From: Nocardioides sp.
GTDB lineage: Bacteria; Actinomycetota; Actinomycetes; Propionibacteriales; Nocardioidaceae
Direction: 5' to 3'
NCBI GenBank assembly: GCA_029264225.1
Contig: JARICB010000315.1
Coordinates: 1 to 5,461 of the forward strand
DNA: 5,461 nt
Under the pieces are notes generated by a model, which did not search any database, was not told the DNA's origin, and saw only the letters and a list, made by a program, of their open reading frames with translations. Both the position numbers and the translations under genes were made by a program. Positions 1 to 5,363 of the stretch are shown here, one piece after another (the first letter of the stretch is position 1; each line of letters begins with the position of its first letter).

Positions 1-222
1 AGTGCAGGTGTAGGTGCGCCTTCGGCAAAGTGAGCAGGTCGCGCCGCTCGCCGAGTTCATTCGTCGGGCTCGCCATACTCGGCATCGTAGGGGGAGCGAC
101 TCCGGGGCCGACGAGTGGTGAGGTCCGGCGGGCGGGCTCGGTTCGACTCGACCAAGGTGTGCCCCGTATGCTTCGGGACTGGTGGTTTCGCCACATGCTT
201 AGGTATGCCCGGCTGCCGCTGG
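1..222. other. Upstream region without a supportable gene
   Basis: This stretch precedes tRNA-Trp. No reading frame in it looks like a protein I recognise. One frame ends at a TGA at 31-33 after ten codons and could be the tail of an upstream gene, but nothing confirms that. A longer open frame from 115 continues through the tRNA into secE and is best read as high-GC openness. The stretch contains a short GTGG/CCAC hairpin at 182-194 and near-repeats of ATGCTT at 168-173 and 195-200. It should contain the promoter for tRNA-Trp and possibly for secE-nusG. Confidence 0.5.
143..172 (+). promoter_or_regulatory. Candidate promoter for tRNA-Trp (weak)
   Basis: TCGACT at 143-148 and TATGCT at 167-172 are separated by 18 nt and fit a sigma-A promoter with a TAnnnT -10 element. 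The start would fall near 179, giving a leader of about 44 nt before the tRNA. A competing -10 is TAGGTA at 200-205, which has only a poor GGGACT at 175-180 as -35. Either could be real, and transcript-start mapping would decide. Because tRNA-Trp and secE are so close, the same promoter probably feeds secE. Confidence 0.3.
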
Positions 223-295
223 AGGGCACTAGCTCAACTGGCAGAGCATCGGTCTCCAAAACCGAAGGTTGGGGGTTCAAGTCCCTCGTGCCCTG
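223..295 (+). tRNA. trpT: tRNA-Trp (anticodon CCA)
   Basis: A complete 73-nt cloverleaf is visible. The acceptor stem is AGGGCAC (223-229) with GTGCCCT (288-294), and the discriminator is G295. The D stem is GCTC/GAGC (232-235, 244-247). The anticodon stem TCGGT/ACCGA (249-253, 261-265) encloses loop CTCCAAA, giving anticodon CCA at 256-258 for the Trp codon UGG. The T stem is 271-275 with 283-287 around TTCAAGT, with one G-U pair. The 3' CCA is not encoded, because the discriminator is followed by CAAG, so CCA must be added after processing. tRNA-Trp directly before secE is a familiar actinobacterial order, and co-transcription with secE is likely. Confidence 0.96.
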
Positions 296-330
296 CAAGA
301 ACACCCGGACCAACAAAGAAGGTGGCAGAC

Positions 331-588
331 GTGTCGGACTCACACGCAGCCGAGAAGTCGCGTGCCGGTTCACGTGACGGCGGCGGCCCGCGCACCGGTC
401 CCGTCACCTTCTTCCGGCAGGTGATGGCCGAACTGCGCAAGGTGGTCTGGCCCACCCAACAAGAACTGTCCACCTACTTCGTGGTGGTGATGTTCTTCGT
501 GCTGGTCCTGATGGCGTTCGTCTCGATCCTCGATCTCGGTTTCGGCAAACTCGCCTTCATGGTCTTCACCGGCGACCTGGGTCAGTAA
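331..588 (+). CDS. secE: Preprotein translocase subunit SecE
   Basis: SecE is the small essential clamp subunit of the SecYEG channel in the cytoplasmic membrane. The 85-residue product has a short charged, Gly-rich cytoplasmic N-terminus. It is followed by the hallmark amphipathic segment around residues 27-47 ([20 protein letters not shown], including the conserved KVVWPT core) and one transmembrane helix (about 49-72, [17 protein letters not shown] onward). This is the single-helix form normal for actinobacteria. I chose GTG at 331 because AGAAGG at 317-322 sits 8 nt upstream; GTG at 322 overlaps that purine run. The gene begins only 35 nt after tRNA-Trp, with no room for a separate promoter, so the mRNA 5' end may be made by tRNA 3' processing. 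nusG follows, as in most bacteria. Confidence 0.95.
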   Translation: MSDSHAAEKSRAGSRDGGGPRTGPVTFFRQVMAELRKVVWPTQQELSTYFVVVMFFVLVLMAFVSILDLGFGKLAFMVFTGDLGQ

Positions 589-685
589 CCCGGGACGCAG
601 GACAGCACAAACCCTTGGAAGTCCAACGGCACCCGGCGATTCCATGCCGGACCCGCGGAAGCAGATCAACGTGATGGAGCACTAC

Positions 686-1495
686 GTGTCGGATCAGTAC
701 GACTCATCGGACGAGTACGTCGCCCCTGAAGTAGACCCCGAAGCAGCCCCTGAGGGCGGCTCCGAGGAGCCCACGGATGCTGTCTCGCAAGCAGCAGCGA
801 CCCCCGAGTCTGACGCTGTCGAGTCGGACGAGACCCAGAACACCGAAGAGGCCGACGCCGAAGAGGACGGCCCGCTCGAAGAGTTCCGTCGTGAGCTGTG
901 GGCCAAGCCCGGTGACTGGTTCGTGGTGCACACCTACTCCGGCATGGAGAAGCGGGTCAAGCAGAACCTTGAGAACCGCATCATCTCCCTCAACATGGAG
1001 GACTACATCCACGAGATCGTGGTCCCCACCGAGGAAGTTGCCGAGATCAAGAACGGCCAGCGCAAGATGGTCACCCGTACGGTGCTGCCCGGCTACGTCC
1101 TGGTCCGGATGGACCTCACCGACGAGTCCTGGTCCGCGGTTCGCCACACCCCGTCGGTGACCGGGTTCGTCGGCCACAGCCACCAGCCCGTGCCGCTGAG
1201 CCTGACCGAGGTCGAGGACATGTTGGCTCCGGCCGTCATTGCCGTCGCCGAGGCCGAAGCAGCTGCTGCGGCCGGTGACACCTCTGGTGGCGGTGGCACC
1301 AAGCCCAAGAAGCCCGTCGAGGTGGCCGACTTCGACGTCTCCGACTCGGTCATGGTCGTCGATGGTCCCTTCGCAACGCTGCACGCGACGATTACCGAGA
1401 TCAATGCCGAGTCCCAGCGGGTCAAGGCCCTCGTCGAGATCTTCGGTCGCGAGACCCCGGTCGAGCTGAGCTTCAGCCAGATCCAGAAGGTCTGA
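686..1495 (+). CDS. nusG: Transcription termination/antitermination protein NusG
   Basis: NusG binds RNA polymerase through its NGN domain and contacts Rho or ribosomal protein S10 through its KOW domain. The 269-residue product has a long acidic Ser/Glu/Ala-rich N-terminal extension (1-68). The NGN domain (about 76-182) starts at [20 protein letters not shown] and carries the signature LPGYVLVRM at about 134-142. An Ala/Gly linker (186-208) follows, then the KOW domain (about 214-269, [15 protein letters not shown]). Both the extension and the linker are usual in actinobacteria and make the protein much longer than the roughly 180-residue E. coli form. GTG at 686 is preferred because GGAG at 676-679 lies 6 nt upstream. 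In-frame alternatives are ATG 674, GTG 671 and ATG 644. The last lies in the loop of a small hairpin (633-650) without a ribosome binding site. Confidence 0.93.
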   Translation: MSDQYDSSDEYVAPEVDPEAAPEGGSEEPTDAVSQAAATPESDAVESDETQNTEEADAEEDGPLEEFRRELWAKPGDWFVVHTYSGMEKRVKQNLENRIISLNMEDYIHEIVVPTEEVAEIKNGQRKMVTRTVLPGYVLVRMDLTDESWSAVRHTPSVTGFVGHSHQPVPLSLTEVEDMLAPAVIAVAEAEAAAAAGDTSGGGGTKPKKPVEVADFDVSDSVMVVDGPFATLHATITEINAESQRVKALVEIFGRETPVELSFSQIQKV

Positions 1496-1519
1496 GCCAG
1501 ACCCAGCACCAGGATTTCG

Positions 1520-1542
1520 TCTCGCCGGCCACAGCGGCGAGA
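1520..1542 (+). other. Hairpin in nusG-rplK spacer
   Basis: TCTCGCCG (1520-1527) pairs perfectly with CGGCGAGA (1535-1542) over a 7-nt loop. There is no U-run after it (next bases ATGTCTGATC), so it is not a canonical terminator. It could be a processing or pausing site separating secE-nusG from rplK-rplA, or the first domain of the L1-regulated leader. An 8-bp palindrome CTGATCAG follows at 1547-1554. Confidence 0.5.
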
Positions 1543-1562
1543 ATGTCTGATCAGTAGGAGCA

Positions 1563-1595
1563 GTGGCAGAGGGCAACGGCCTTCGTCATGACCAC
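1563..1595 (+). promoter_or_regulatory. Likely L1 protein operator upstream of rplK (mRNA mimic of 23S L1 site)
   Basis: The RNA folds into an outer stem GUGG (1563-1566) with CCAC (1592-1595) and an asymmetric internal loop of 2 nt (CA, 1567-1568) against 7 nt (GUCAUGA, 1585-1591). The inner 6-bp stem GAGGGC/GCCUUC (1569-1574, 1579-1584) has one G-U pair and is capped by AACG. Recalled from memory, the L1 site of 23S rRNA has the same plan: GUGG/CCAC, a 2-nt GA against a 7-nt loop rich in A, and a GG-initiated inner stem. Free L1 binding such a mimic to repress rplK-rplA translation is established in E. coli and archaea. The site ends 16 nt before the rplK start. L1 binding here is inferred from structure only. 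Confidence 0.65.
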
Positions 1596-1611
1596 GAGAG
1601 AGAGAAGAGAA

Positions 1612-2040
1612 ATGCCTCCCAAGAAGAAGATTGCTGCACTCGTCAAGGTGCAGCTGCAGGCTGGCGCAGCAACTCCGGCTCCGCCGGTGGGTACCGCTCT
1701 CGGTCCCCACGGTGTGAACATCATGGAATTCTGCAAGGCCTACAACGCGCAGACCGAGTCGATGCGCGGCAACGTGATCCCGGTCGAGATCACCATCTTC
1801 GAGGACCGGTCCTTCACGTTCATTACGAAGACGCCGCCGGCCGCTGAGCTGATCAAGAAGGCTGCTGGCATCAAGAAGGGTTCGGGCACCCCGCTCGTGG
1901 ACAAGGTCGGCAAGCTGACCAAGGACCAGGTGCGCGAGATCGCGACCACGAAGCTGCCCGACCTCAACGCCAACAACCTCGAAGCAGCGATGAAGATCGT
2001 CGAGGGCACCGCCCGCTCCATGGGTGTCACCACCAACTGA
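1612..2040 (+). CDS. rplK: 50S ribosomal protein L11
   Basis: L11 binds the GTPase-associated centre of 23S rRNA at the stalk base. It takes part in factor binding, in the RelA stringent response and in thiopeptide sensitivity. The 142-residue product matches the usual length. The N-terminal domain (about 1-72) carries the proline-rich segment [18 protein letters not shown], with Pro22, Pro24 and Pro25, where thiostrepton contacts are known in the family. The C-terminal domain (about 75-142) ends in the L11 signature region [25 protein letters not shown] 1612 gives the canonical [12 protein letters not shown] start and follows a purine-rich AGAGAGAGAAGAGAA tract. The in-frame ATG at 1588 lies inside the putative L1 operator and is not the start. 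The stop codon is embedded in alternative hairpins (see 2022-2083). Confidence 0.97.
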   Translation: MPPKKKIAALVKVQLQAGAATPAPPVGTALGPHGVNIMEFCKAYNAQTESMRGNVIPVEITIFEDRSFTFITKTPPAAELIKKAAGIKKGSGTPLVDKVGKLTKDQVREIATTKLPDLNANNLEAAMKIVEGTARSMGVTTN

Positions 2041-2083
2041 CACCCGTTGGTGAGTGCCGCACGCGGCCCCACCGATTCAGGTG
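2022..2083 (+). other. Chain of mutually exclusive hairpins across the rplK stop codon
   Basis: Six short segments can pair in competing ways. GGGTGTCA (2022-2029) pairs perfectly with TGACACCC (2038-2045), which contains the rplK stop TGA. The loop between them, CACCAAC (2031-2037), pairs perfectly with GTTGGTG (2046-2052). TTGGTG (2047-2052) can instead pair with CACCGA (2070-2075, one G-U), enclosing an inner GCCG/CGGC stem (2056-2059, 2064-2067). CACC (2070-2073) can also pair with GGTG (2080-2083). A ribosome terminating at 2038-2040 would mask the early segments and could change which fold forms. No function is demonstrated; the pairings are read directly from the sequence. Confidence 0.55.
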
Positions 2084-2101
2084 CCCCCAACAACCCTTCC
2101 C

Positions 2102-2132
2102 GTGGCAGGGCCGCGCTGGCCCGACAGACCAC
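2102..2132 (+). promoter_or_regulatory. Second L1-operator-like structure, upstream of rplA
   Basis: The outer stem is GUGG (2102-2105) with CCAC (2129-2132). The internal loop is 2 nt (CA, 2106-2107) against 6 nt (GACAGA, 2123-2128). The inner stem GGGCC/GGCCC (2108-2112, 2118-2122) is perfect, with a 5-nt loop. This is the same plan as 1563-1595, including the shared 5' GUGGCA and the shared 3' GACCAC. It lies 25 nt before the start of rplA, the gene for L1. It may give L1 direct control over its own synthesis in addition to the rplK-leader site, or it may be a weaker relic. L1 binding is inferred. Confidence 0.5.
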
Positions 2133-2157
2133 ACTGGATGAGAAACGAGAACCAGAC

Positions 2158-2880
2158 ATGCAGCGCAGCAAGACTTACCGCGCGGCGGCCGAGACGTTCA
2201 ACAAGGACGAGCTCTACGCCCCGCTGGCCGCCATCAAGATCGCCAAGGGCGGCGCCAAGAAGAAGTTCGACGAGACCCTCGACGTCGTCATGCGGCTCGG
2301 TGTCGATCCCCGCAAGGCAGACCAGATGGTGCGCGGCACCGTCAACCTGCCCCACGGCACCGGCAAGACCGTTCGTGTGCTCGTGTTCGCGAACGCCGAG
2401 AAGGCCGACGCAGCCCGCGAGGCCGGCGCCGACTACGTCGGTGGCGACGAGCTCATCGAGAAGGTCAACGGTGGCTGGCTCGACTTCGACGCCGTCGTCG
2501 CGACCCCCGACATGATGGGCAAGGTCGGTCGCCTCGGCCGCGTCCTGGGCCCGCGCTCGCTGATGCCGAACCCGAAGACCGGCACGGTCACCCCCGACGT
2601 CGCGAAAGCCGTCACGGAGATCAAGGCCGGCAAGATCGAGTTCCGCGTCGACCGCCACGCCAACTTGCACTTCATCATCGGCAAGGCCTCGTTCTCCGAG
2701 GTGCAGCTCGCTGAGAACTACGCCGCAGCCCTCGACGAGGTGCTGCGGCTGAAGCCGGCCAGCTCCAAGGGCCGCTACATCAAGAAGGTCACGGTCTCCA
2801 CGACCATGGGCCCCGGGGTCCAGGTCGACCCCAACCGCACCAAGAACGTCGCGAACGAGGACGAGTCAGTCCAAGCCTGA
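2158..2880 (+). CDS. rplA: 50S ribosomal protein L1
   Basis: L1 forms the mobile L1 stalk that helps release E-site tRNA, and in many organisms it represses its own operon by binding mRNA. The 240-residue product is the normal length for actinobacteria. It starts [30 protein letters not shown] and includes the domain II region (about 65-160: [19 protein letters not shown], then [18 protein letters not shown]). It ends with the conserved RNA-binding segment [24 protein letters not shown] 2158 gives the family N-terminus; the frame is open upstream to 2047, but that extension has no resemblance to L1. The ribosome binding site is only a loose purine tract (GAGAAACGAGAA, 2140-2151), which suits regulation by leader structure. 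A strong terminator follows 4 nt after the stop. Confidence 0.97.
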   Translation: MQRSKTYRAAAETFNKDELYAPLAAIKIAKGGAKKKFDETLDVVMRLGVDPRKADQMVRGTVNLPHGTGKTVRVLVFANAEKADAAREAGADYVGGDELIEKVNGGWLDFDAVVATPDMMGKVGRLGRVLGPRSLMPNPKTGTVTPDVAKAVTEIKAGKIEFRVDRHANLHFIIGKASFSEVQLAENYAAALDEVLRLKPASSKGRYIKKVTVSTTMGPGVQVDPNRTKNVANEDESVQA

Positions 2881-2884
2881 GCTT

Positions 2885-2926
2885 CGAAGCACCCCCGGTC
2901 GTCCAGGCCGGGGGTGCTTCGCATTT
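2885..2926 (+). terminator. Intrinsic-type terminator after rplA
   Basis: A perfect 14-bp stem is formed by CGAAGCACCCCCGG (2885-2898) and CCGGGGGTGCTTCG (2908-2921) over a 9-nt loop. It is followed by a short CATTT. The U-tract is weak, as is common in high-GC actinobacteria. It should end most transcripts of the rplK-rplA unit. Confidence 0.88.
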
Positions 2927-2950
2927 CACGTCCCTATCGAAGGAGCCTCC

Positions 2951-3796
2951 ATGCACCGATTGTCCCTGGCCCGCCGACTCGGCACCGCCACCCTGCTTGC
3001 CGCTCTGGTTGCCACCACTGCCGCCTGCGGCAGCGAAGACGACAAGGCCACCGACGCGTCGAGCGGTGACTCCGCGAGCAGCCAGGAGACGCAGGAGGCC
3101 GCACAGGCCGGCGATCTCGAGGAGCTCACGGCTGACGAGTTCTACCCCTCGGTCATGAGCGCCCTCCAGGACGCCGAGACGATGTCCTTCTCGATCACCA
3201 CCGGCGGCGACTCCGGTGAGTCCGACATCGCCGGAGTCATGCGCTACGACGAGGACGGCGTCGACATGCAGGCCGCCAGCGACGGTGAGCAGGCCATGGA
3301 GATGGTCATGCTCGACCAGATCCTTTACATCTCGGGTGAGGGCATGGGCCTGCCCGAGGGCAAGAAGTGGGTCAAGGTCGACATGAACGACCCCGACAAC
3401 CCGCTTGCCATGCTCGGCAAGTCGACCGACCCGTCGGCGATGTTCGCAGCGATGGAAGCGCCCAAGAAGTTCGAGCTGATCGGCACCGAAGAGGTCGACG
3501 GTGTGGCCACCAACCACTACAACGTGGTGATGGACACCGCCGCCTACATCAAGGCGATGGAAATGCCTGCCCAGATGACCTCGCTCATGCCCAAGGAGAT
3601 CGGCATGGAGATGTGGCTGGATGCTGAGAACCGGCCGGTCAAGTTCCGTCAGGAGGTCGAGATCCCGAGCATGACGGGCAGTGGCGAGCCGACCACGTCG
3701 ACCACCGAGGGCAACTACAGCGACTTCGGCGACGACGTCGAGATCGAGGCGCCCCCGGCCGACGAGGTCAGCGACAAGGGCCTGGGTATGGGCTGA
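2951..3796 (+). CDS. LppX/LprAFG-like secreted lipoprotein
   Basis: The 281-residue protein has a lipoprotein signal: basic n-region (MHRLSLARRLG), hydrophobic core (12-23) and lipobox TAAC with Cys26. It should be lipid-anchored on the outer face of the membrane. An acidic Ser/Glu/Asp linker (27-60) follows. The folded part (about 62-265) has hallmarks of the LppX/LprAFG family: DQILYISGEGM then KKWVKVDM, GTEEVDGVATNHYNVVMD, MWLDAENRPVKFRQEVE, and a closing YSDFGDDVEIEAPPADEV. Mycobacterial relatives bind or move acylated lipids; the ligand here is unknown. A strong AAGGAG (2940-2945) lies 5 nt before ATG 2951. The protein is notably rich in methionine (22 of 281). A lipoprotein gene at this spot between rplA and rplJ is also known in Streptomyces, so it is conserved context rather than an insertion. 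Confidence 0.87.
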   Translation: MHRLSLARRLGTATLLAALVATTAACGSEDDKATDASSGDSASSQETQEAAQAGDLEELTADEFYPSVMSALQDAETMSFSITTGGDSGESDIAGVMRYDEDGVDMQAASDGEQAMEMVMLDQILYISGEGMGLPEGKKWVKVDMNDPDNPLAMLGKSTDPSAMFAAMEAPKKFELIGTEEVDGVATNHYNVVMDTAAYIKAMEMPAQMTSLMPKEIGMEMWLDAENRPVKFRQEVEIPSMTGSGEPTTSTTEGNYSDFGDDVEIEAPPADEVSDKGLGMG

Positions 3797-3812
3797 CCCG
3801 TTGTCCCTCACT

Positions 3813-3848
3813 CGAGCGGCCGGTTCCCTGCGGGGTGCCGGCCGTTCG
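3813..3848 (+). terminator. Terminator-like hairpin after the lipoprotein gene
   Basis: CGAGCGGCCGG (3813-3823) pairs with CCGGCCGTTCG (3838-3848), 11 bp with one G-U. The loop can close further through CCC/GGG. It is followed by TCGTCGT rather than a U-run. Placed 16 nt after the stop and just before the rplJ promoter, it is the likely end of the lipoprotein transcript. Confidence 0.68.
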
Positions 3849-3862
3849 TCGTCGTACGACGA
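3849..3862. repeat. Perfect 14-bp palindrome upstream of the rplJ promoter
   Basis: TCGTCGTACGACGA is a perfect inverted repeat with no spacer. It ends one base before the TTGGCC -35 hexamer at 3864. This is the size and position of an operator for a dimeric regulator. Having no loop, it would make a poor RNA hairpin. No regulator can be named from the sequence. Confidence 0.5.
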
Positions 3863-3863
3863 T

Positions 3864-3893
3864 TTGGCCCGGACCCGCGCAGCGCCGTAGGGT
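3864..3893 (+). promoter_or_regulatory. Promoter for rplJ-rplL
   Basis: TTGGCC (3864-3869) and TAGGGT (3888-3893) are separated by 18 nt and fit the actinobacterial sigma-A pattern TTGAC-n18-TAnnnT. The expected start is near 3900, which coincides with the beginning of the structured L10 leader. This gives a leader of about 190 nt before rplJ. Confidence 0.7.
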
Positions 3894-3899
3894 TACCAA

Positions 3900-4088
3900 T
3901 CGAAACCAGAGACCGCCGGTTGTTGAGGGGCATCAGCCCCGAGATCGAAGGTTCCGCCCGACAGCGGACGACCAGCGCAGGTAAGAGCCAAGATCCGTGC
4001 CTCGCACGAATTCACGCCCTGAGCCTGTGCTCGGGGCGTTCGTCGTTGAGAGGGATCAGCGCCGGAGGTCGACATCGGAAGGAGACCC
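3900..4088 (+). ncRNA. L10 autoregulatory leader of rplJ-rplL
   Basis: This untranslated leader resembles the ribosomal protein L10 leader family, in which the L10-L12 complex binds its own mRNA and lowers expression. Visible folding starts with a basal helix ACC-GC (3912-3916) against GC-GCA-GGT (3975-3982), leaving a kink-turn-like asymmetric loop. A helix GGUUGU/ACGACC (3918-3923, 3968-3973) encloses two small hairpins: GGGGC/GCCCC (3927-3931, 3936-3940) and UCCGC/GCGGA (3953-3957, 3964-3968, sharing one base). The segment CCAGCGCAGGT is what I remember as typical of actinobacterial L10 leaders. A strong attenuator-like stem follows at 4014-4039, and part of the binding region is imperfectly repeated at 4045-4066. 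There is no convincing leader peptide. Confidence 0.75.
4014..4039 (+). terminator. Attenuator-like hairpin in the L10 leader
   Basis: ACGCCCTGAGC (4014-4024) pairs continuously with GCTCGGGGCGT (4029-4039), 11 bp with one G-U over a CTGT loop. It is followed by TCGTCGTT. It lies between the L10-binding part and the rplJ ribosome binding site, the usual place for an attenuator. The weak U-tract leaves open whether it terminates or only insulates translation. Confidence 0.6.
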
Positions 4089-4700
4089 ATGGCGCGGCCA
4101 GAAAAGACTGCCGCCGTTGCGGAGATCGTTGAGTCATTCAATGATGCCGCCGGCGCTGTGCTGACCGAGTACCGCGGGCTCACCGTGAAGCAGCTGCAAG
4201 AACTGCGGCGCTCCCTCGGCGAGAACGCCAGCTATGCCGTGGTCAAGAACACGCTTGCCAAGATTGCCGCCGAAGAGGTTGGCATCGAAGGCTTCGACGA
4301 CCTGCTTACCGGCCCCACGGCCATCGCCTTCATCAATGGAGACGTGGTCGAGGCAGCCAAGGGTCTGCGTGACTTTGCCAAGGCAAACCCCGCTCTTGTC
4401 ATCAAGGGCGGCGTTCTGGACGGTAAGCCCCTCGGTGCTGCAGAGATCGCCAAGCTGGCCGATCTCGAATCGCGTGAGGTCCTGTTGGGCAAGCTCGCGG
4501 GCGGCATGCTCGCGACGTTGTCGCAGGCCGTCTACCTCCTCAACGCCCCGCTCGCCCAGGTCGCCCGGCTCGCCGGCGCCCTGGAGGCGAAGGCGACTGA
4601 GGACCCCTCGATCCTCGCAGGTGGTGCCGGTACGCCGGCTGCTGACGCTGCCGAGGACGCTCCGGTTGCCGACGCGGCGACCGAGTCCACCGACGCCTGA
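4089..4700 (+). CDS. rplJ: 50S ribosomal protein L10
   Basis: L10 anchors L7/L12 dimers to 23S rRNA and represses its own mRNA. The 203-residue product has the N-terminal rRNA-binding domain (about 1-135): [33 protein letters not shown], then [16 protein letters not shown] and [10 protein letters not shown]. The long C-terminal helix that binds L7/L12 N-terminal domains is at about 140-170 ([30 protein letters not shown]). An Ala/Asp/Glu-rich tail (171-203) extends it beyond the 165-180 residues usual elsewhere; such tails are common in actinobacteria. AAGGAG at 4079-4084 stands 4 nt before ATG 4089. It forms an operon with rplL, whose start is 75 nt after the stop, and is controlled by the leader at 3900-4088. 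Confidence 0.97.
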   Translation: MARPEKTAAVAEIVESFNDAAGAVLTEYRGLTVKQLQELRRSLGENASYAVVKNTLAKIAAEEVGIEGFDDLLTGPTAIAFINGDVVEAAKGLRDFAKANPALVIKGGVLDGKPLGAAEIAKLADLESREVLLGKLAGGMLATLSQAVYLLNAPLAQVARLAGALEAKATEDPSILAGGAGTPAADAAEDAPVADAATESTDA

Positions 4701-4730
4701 CCGGGTCGTCGTACACCACCTGTTATCCCC

Positions 4731-4754
4731 TGGCCGGGGAACGTTGACCGGCCA
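4731..4754 (+). other. Hairpin in the rplJ-rplL spacer
   Basis: TGGCCGG (4731-4737) pairs perfectly with CCGGCCA (4748-4754) over a 10-nt loop that contains AACGTT. It ends 5 nt before the rplL ribosome binding site (GGAAGGAA, 4760-4767), leaving that site free. It may tune the higher output of L7/L12 relative to L10 or protect the rplL message. The function is inferred. Confidence 0.45.
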
Positions 4755-4775
4755 CCAACGGAAGGAAACGCCACC

Positions 4776-5165
4776 ATGGCGAAGCTCACCACCGACGCGC
4801 TGCTCGACGCGTTCAAGGAAATGACCCTCATTGAGCTCTCCGAGTTCGTGAAGCAGTTCGAAGAGACCTTCGGTGTCACTGCTGCTGCTCCGGTCGCCGC
4901 TGCCGCCCCCGCTGCCGGTGGCGCCGCTGCCGGTGGCGAAGAGGCCTCTGCGCAGGACGAGTTCGACGTCGTCCTCGAAGCTGCTGGCGAGAAGAAGATC
5001 AACGTGATCAAGGAGGTGCGCGCCCTGACGAGCCTCGGCCTGAAGGAGGCCAAGGACCTCGTTGAGGCCGCCCCCAAGGCGATCCTCGAGGGTGTCGACA
5101 AGGCTGCGGCCGACAAGGCGAAGGAAGCCCTCGAAGGCGCCGGCGCCACCGTCACCGTCAAGTGA
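4776..5165 (+). CDS. rplL: 50S ribosomal protein L7/L12
   Basis: L7/L12 forms the flexible stalk dimers that recruit and activate the GTPases EF-Tu, EF-G, IF2 and RF3. The 129-residue product has the N-terminal dimerisation and L10-binding domain (about 1-34, [22 protein letters not shown]). An Ala/Gly hinge (36-54) follows, and then the C-terminal factor-binding domain (about 60-129). That domain contains the strongly conserved [24 protein letters not shown] and ends [10 protein letters not shown] strong GGAAGGAA (4760-4767) precedes ATG 4776 by 8 nt. This agrees with the need for several copies per ribosome. The transcript is closed by the 15-bp hairpin at 5217-5249. Confidence 0.98.
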   Translation: MAKLTTDALLDAFKEMTLIELSEFVKQFEETFGVTAAAPVAAAAPAAGGAAAGGEEASAQDEFDVVLEAAGEKKINVIKEVRALTSLGLKEAKDLVEAAPKAILEGVDKAAADKAKEALEGAGATVTVK

Positions 5166-5216
5166 CTCCCATGTCGTGACGCTGTGCGGCCCATGGCTGT
5201 GCGCTGATCGACTGCC

Positions 5217-5257
5217 GAAGGGCGACTACCCATGGGGTGGTCGCCCTTCATGCATTT
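5217..5257 (+). terminator. Terminator after rplL
   Basis: GAAGGGCGACTACCC (5217-5231) pairs with GGGTGGTCGCCCTTC (5235-5249), 15 bp with one U-G over an ATG loop. It is followed by ATGCATTT. This should end most rplJ-rplL transcripts and separate them from rpoB. In E. coli, by contrast, rpoBC is mainly reached by read-through. Confidence 0.87.
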
Positions 5258-5363
5258 CCCGATTCGGGGGAGGATTGCCGATGGGGGTGCTTGACCTGAG
5301 GGCCCTCGGCGTCCATCATCGTCGGCAAGCGGTGCGATCGTGGTGACACGTCTGCCCCCGCCT

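Noticed and set aside
1..33. Ten-codon tail of an upstream gene ending in TGA at 31-33
   Set aside because: Too short to recognise. A stop codon at this position is expected by chance.
160..198. Possible DnaJ-like zinc motif (CPVCFGTGGFATC) in an open frame starting at 115
   Set aside because: The frame runs straight through tRNA-Trp into secE, has no ribosome binding site and only one motif-like stretch. It is more likely a chance product of high-GC sequence.
704..1576. Long minus-strand open frame (290 codons) opposite nusG
   Set aside because: It mirrors the nusG codon pattern, has no family resemblance and no ribosome binding site.
1588..1611. Upstream in-frame ATG as start of rplK
   Set aside because: It lies in the internal loop of the putative L1 operator and adds MTTRERRE, which is unlike the L11 N-terminus.
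2022..2052. H-type pseudoknot formed by the 8-bp and 7-bp pairings together
   Set aside because: There would be no bases to cross the 8-bp stem between 2045 and 2046, so both helices cannot form fully at once. Competing hairpins are more plausible.
2047..2157. In-frame N-terminal extension of rplA
   Set aside because: The 37 added residues do not resemble L1, and the stretch is occupied by RNA structures.
2789..3811. Long minus-strand open frame (340 codons) opposite the lipoprotein gene
   Set aside because: It overlaps the rplA end, a terminator and a well-supported lipoprotein. Its His/Val/Gly-rich composition is typical of an antisense shadow.
3920..4132. Open frame of 70 codons inside the L10 leader
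   Set aside because: It overlaps the structured leader and the start of rplJ in another frame, with no ribosome binding site. It is not a convincing leader peptide.
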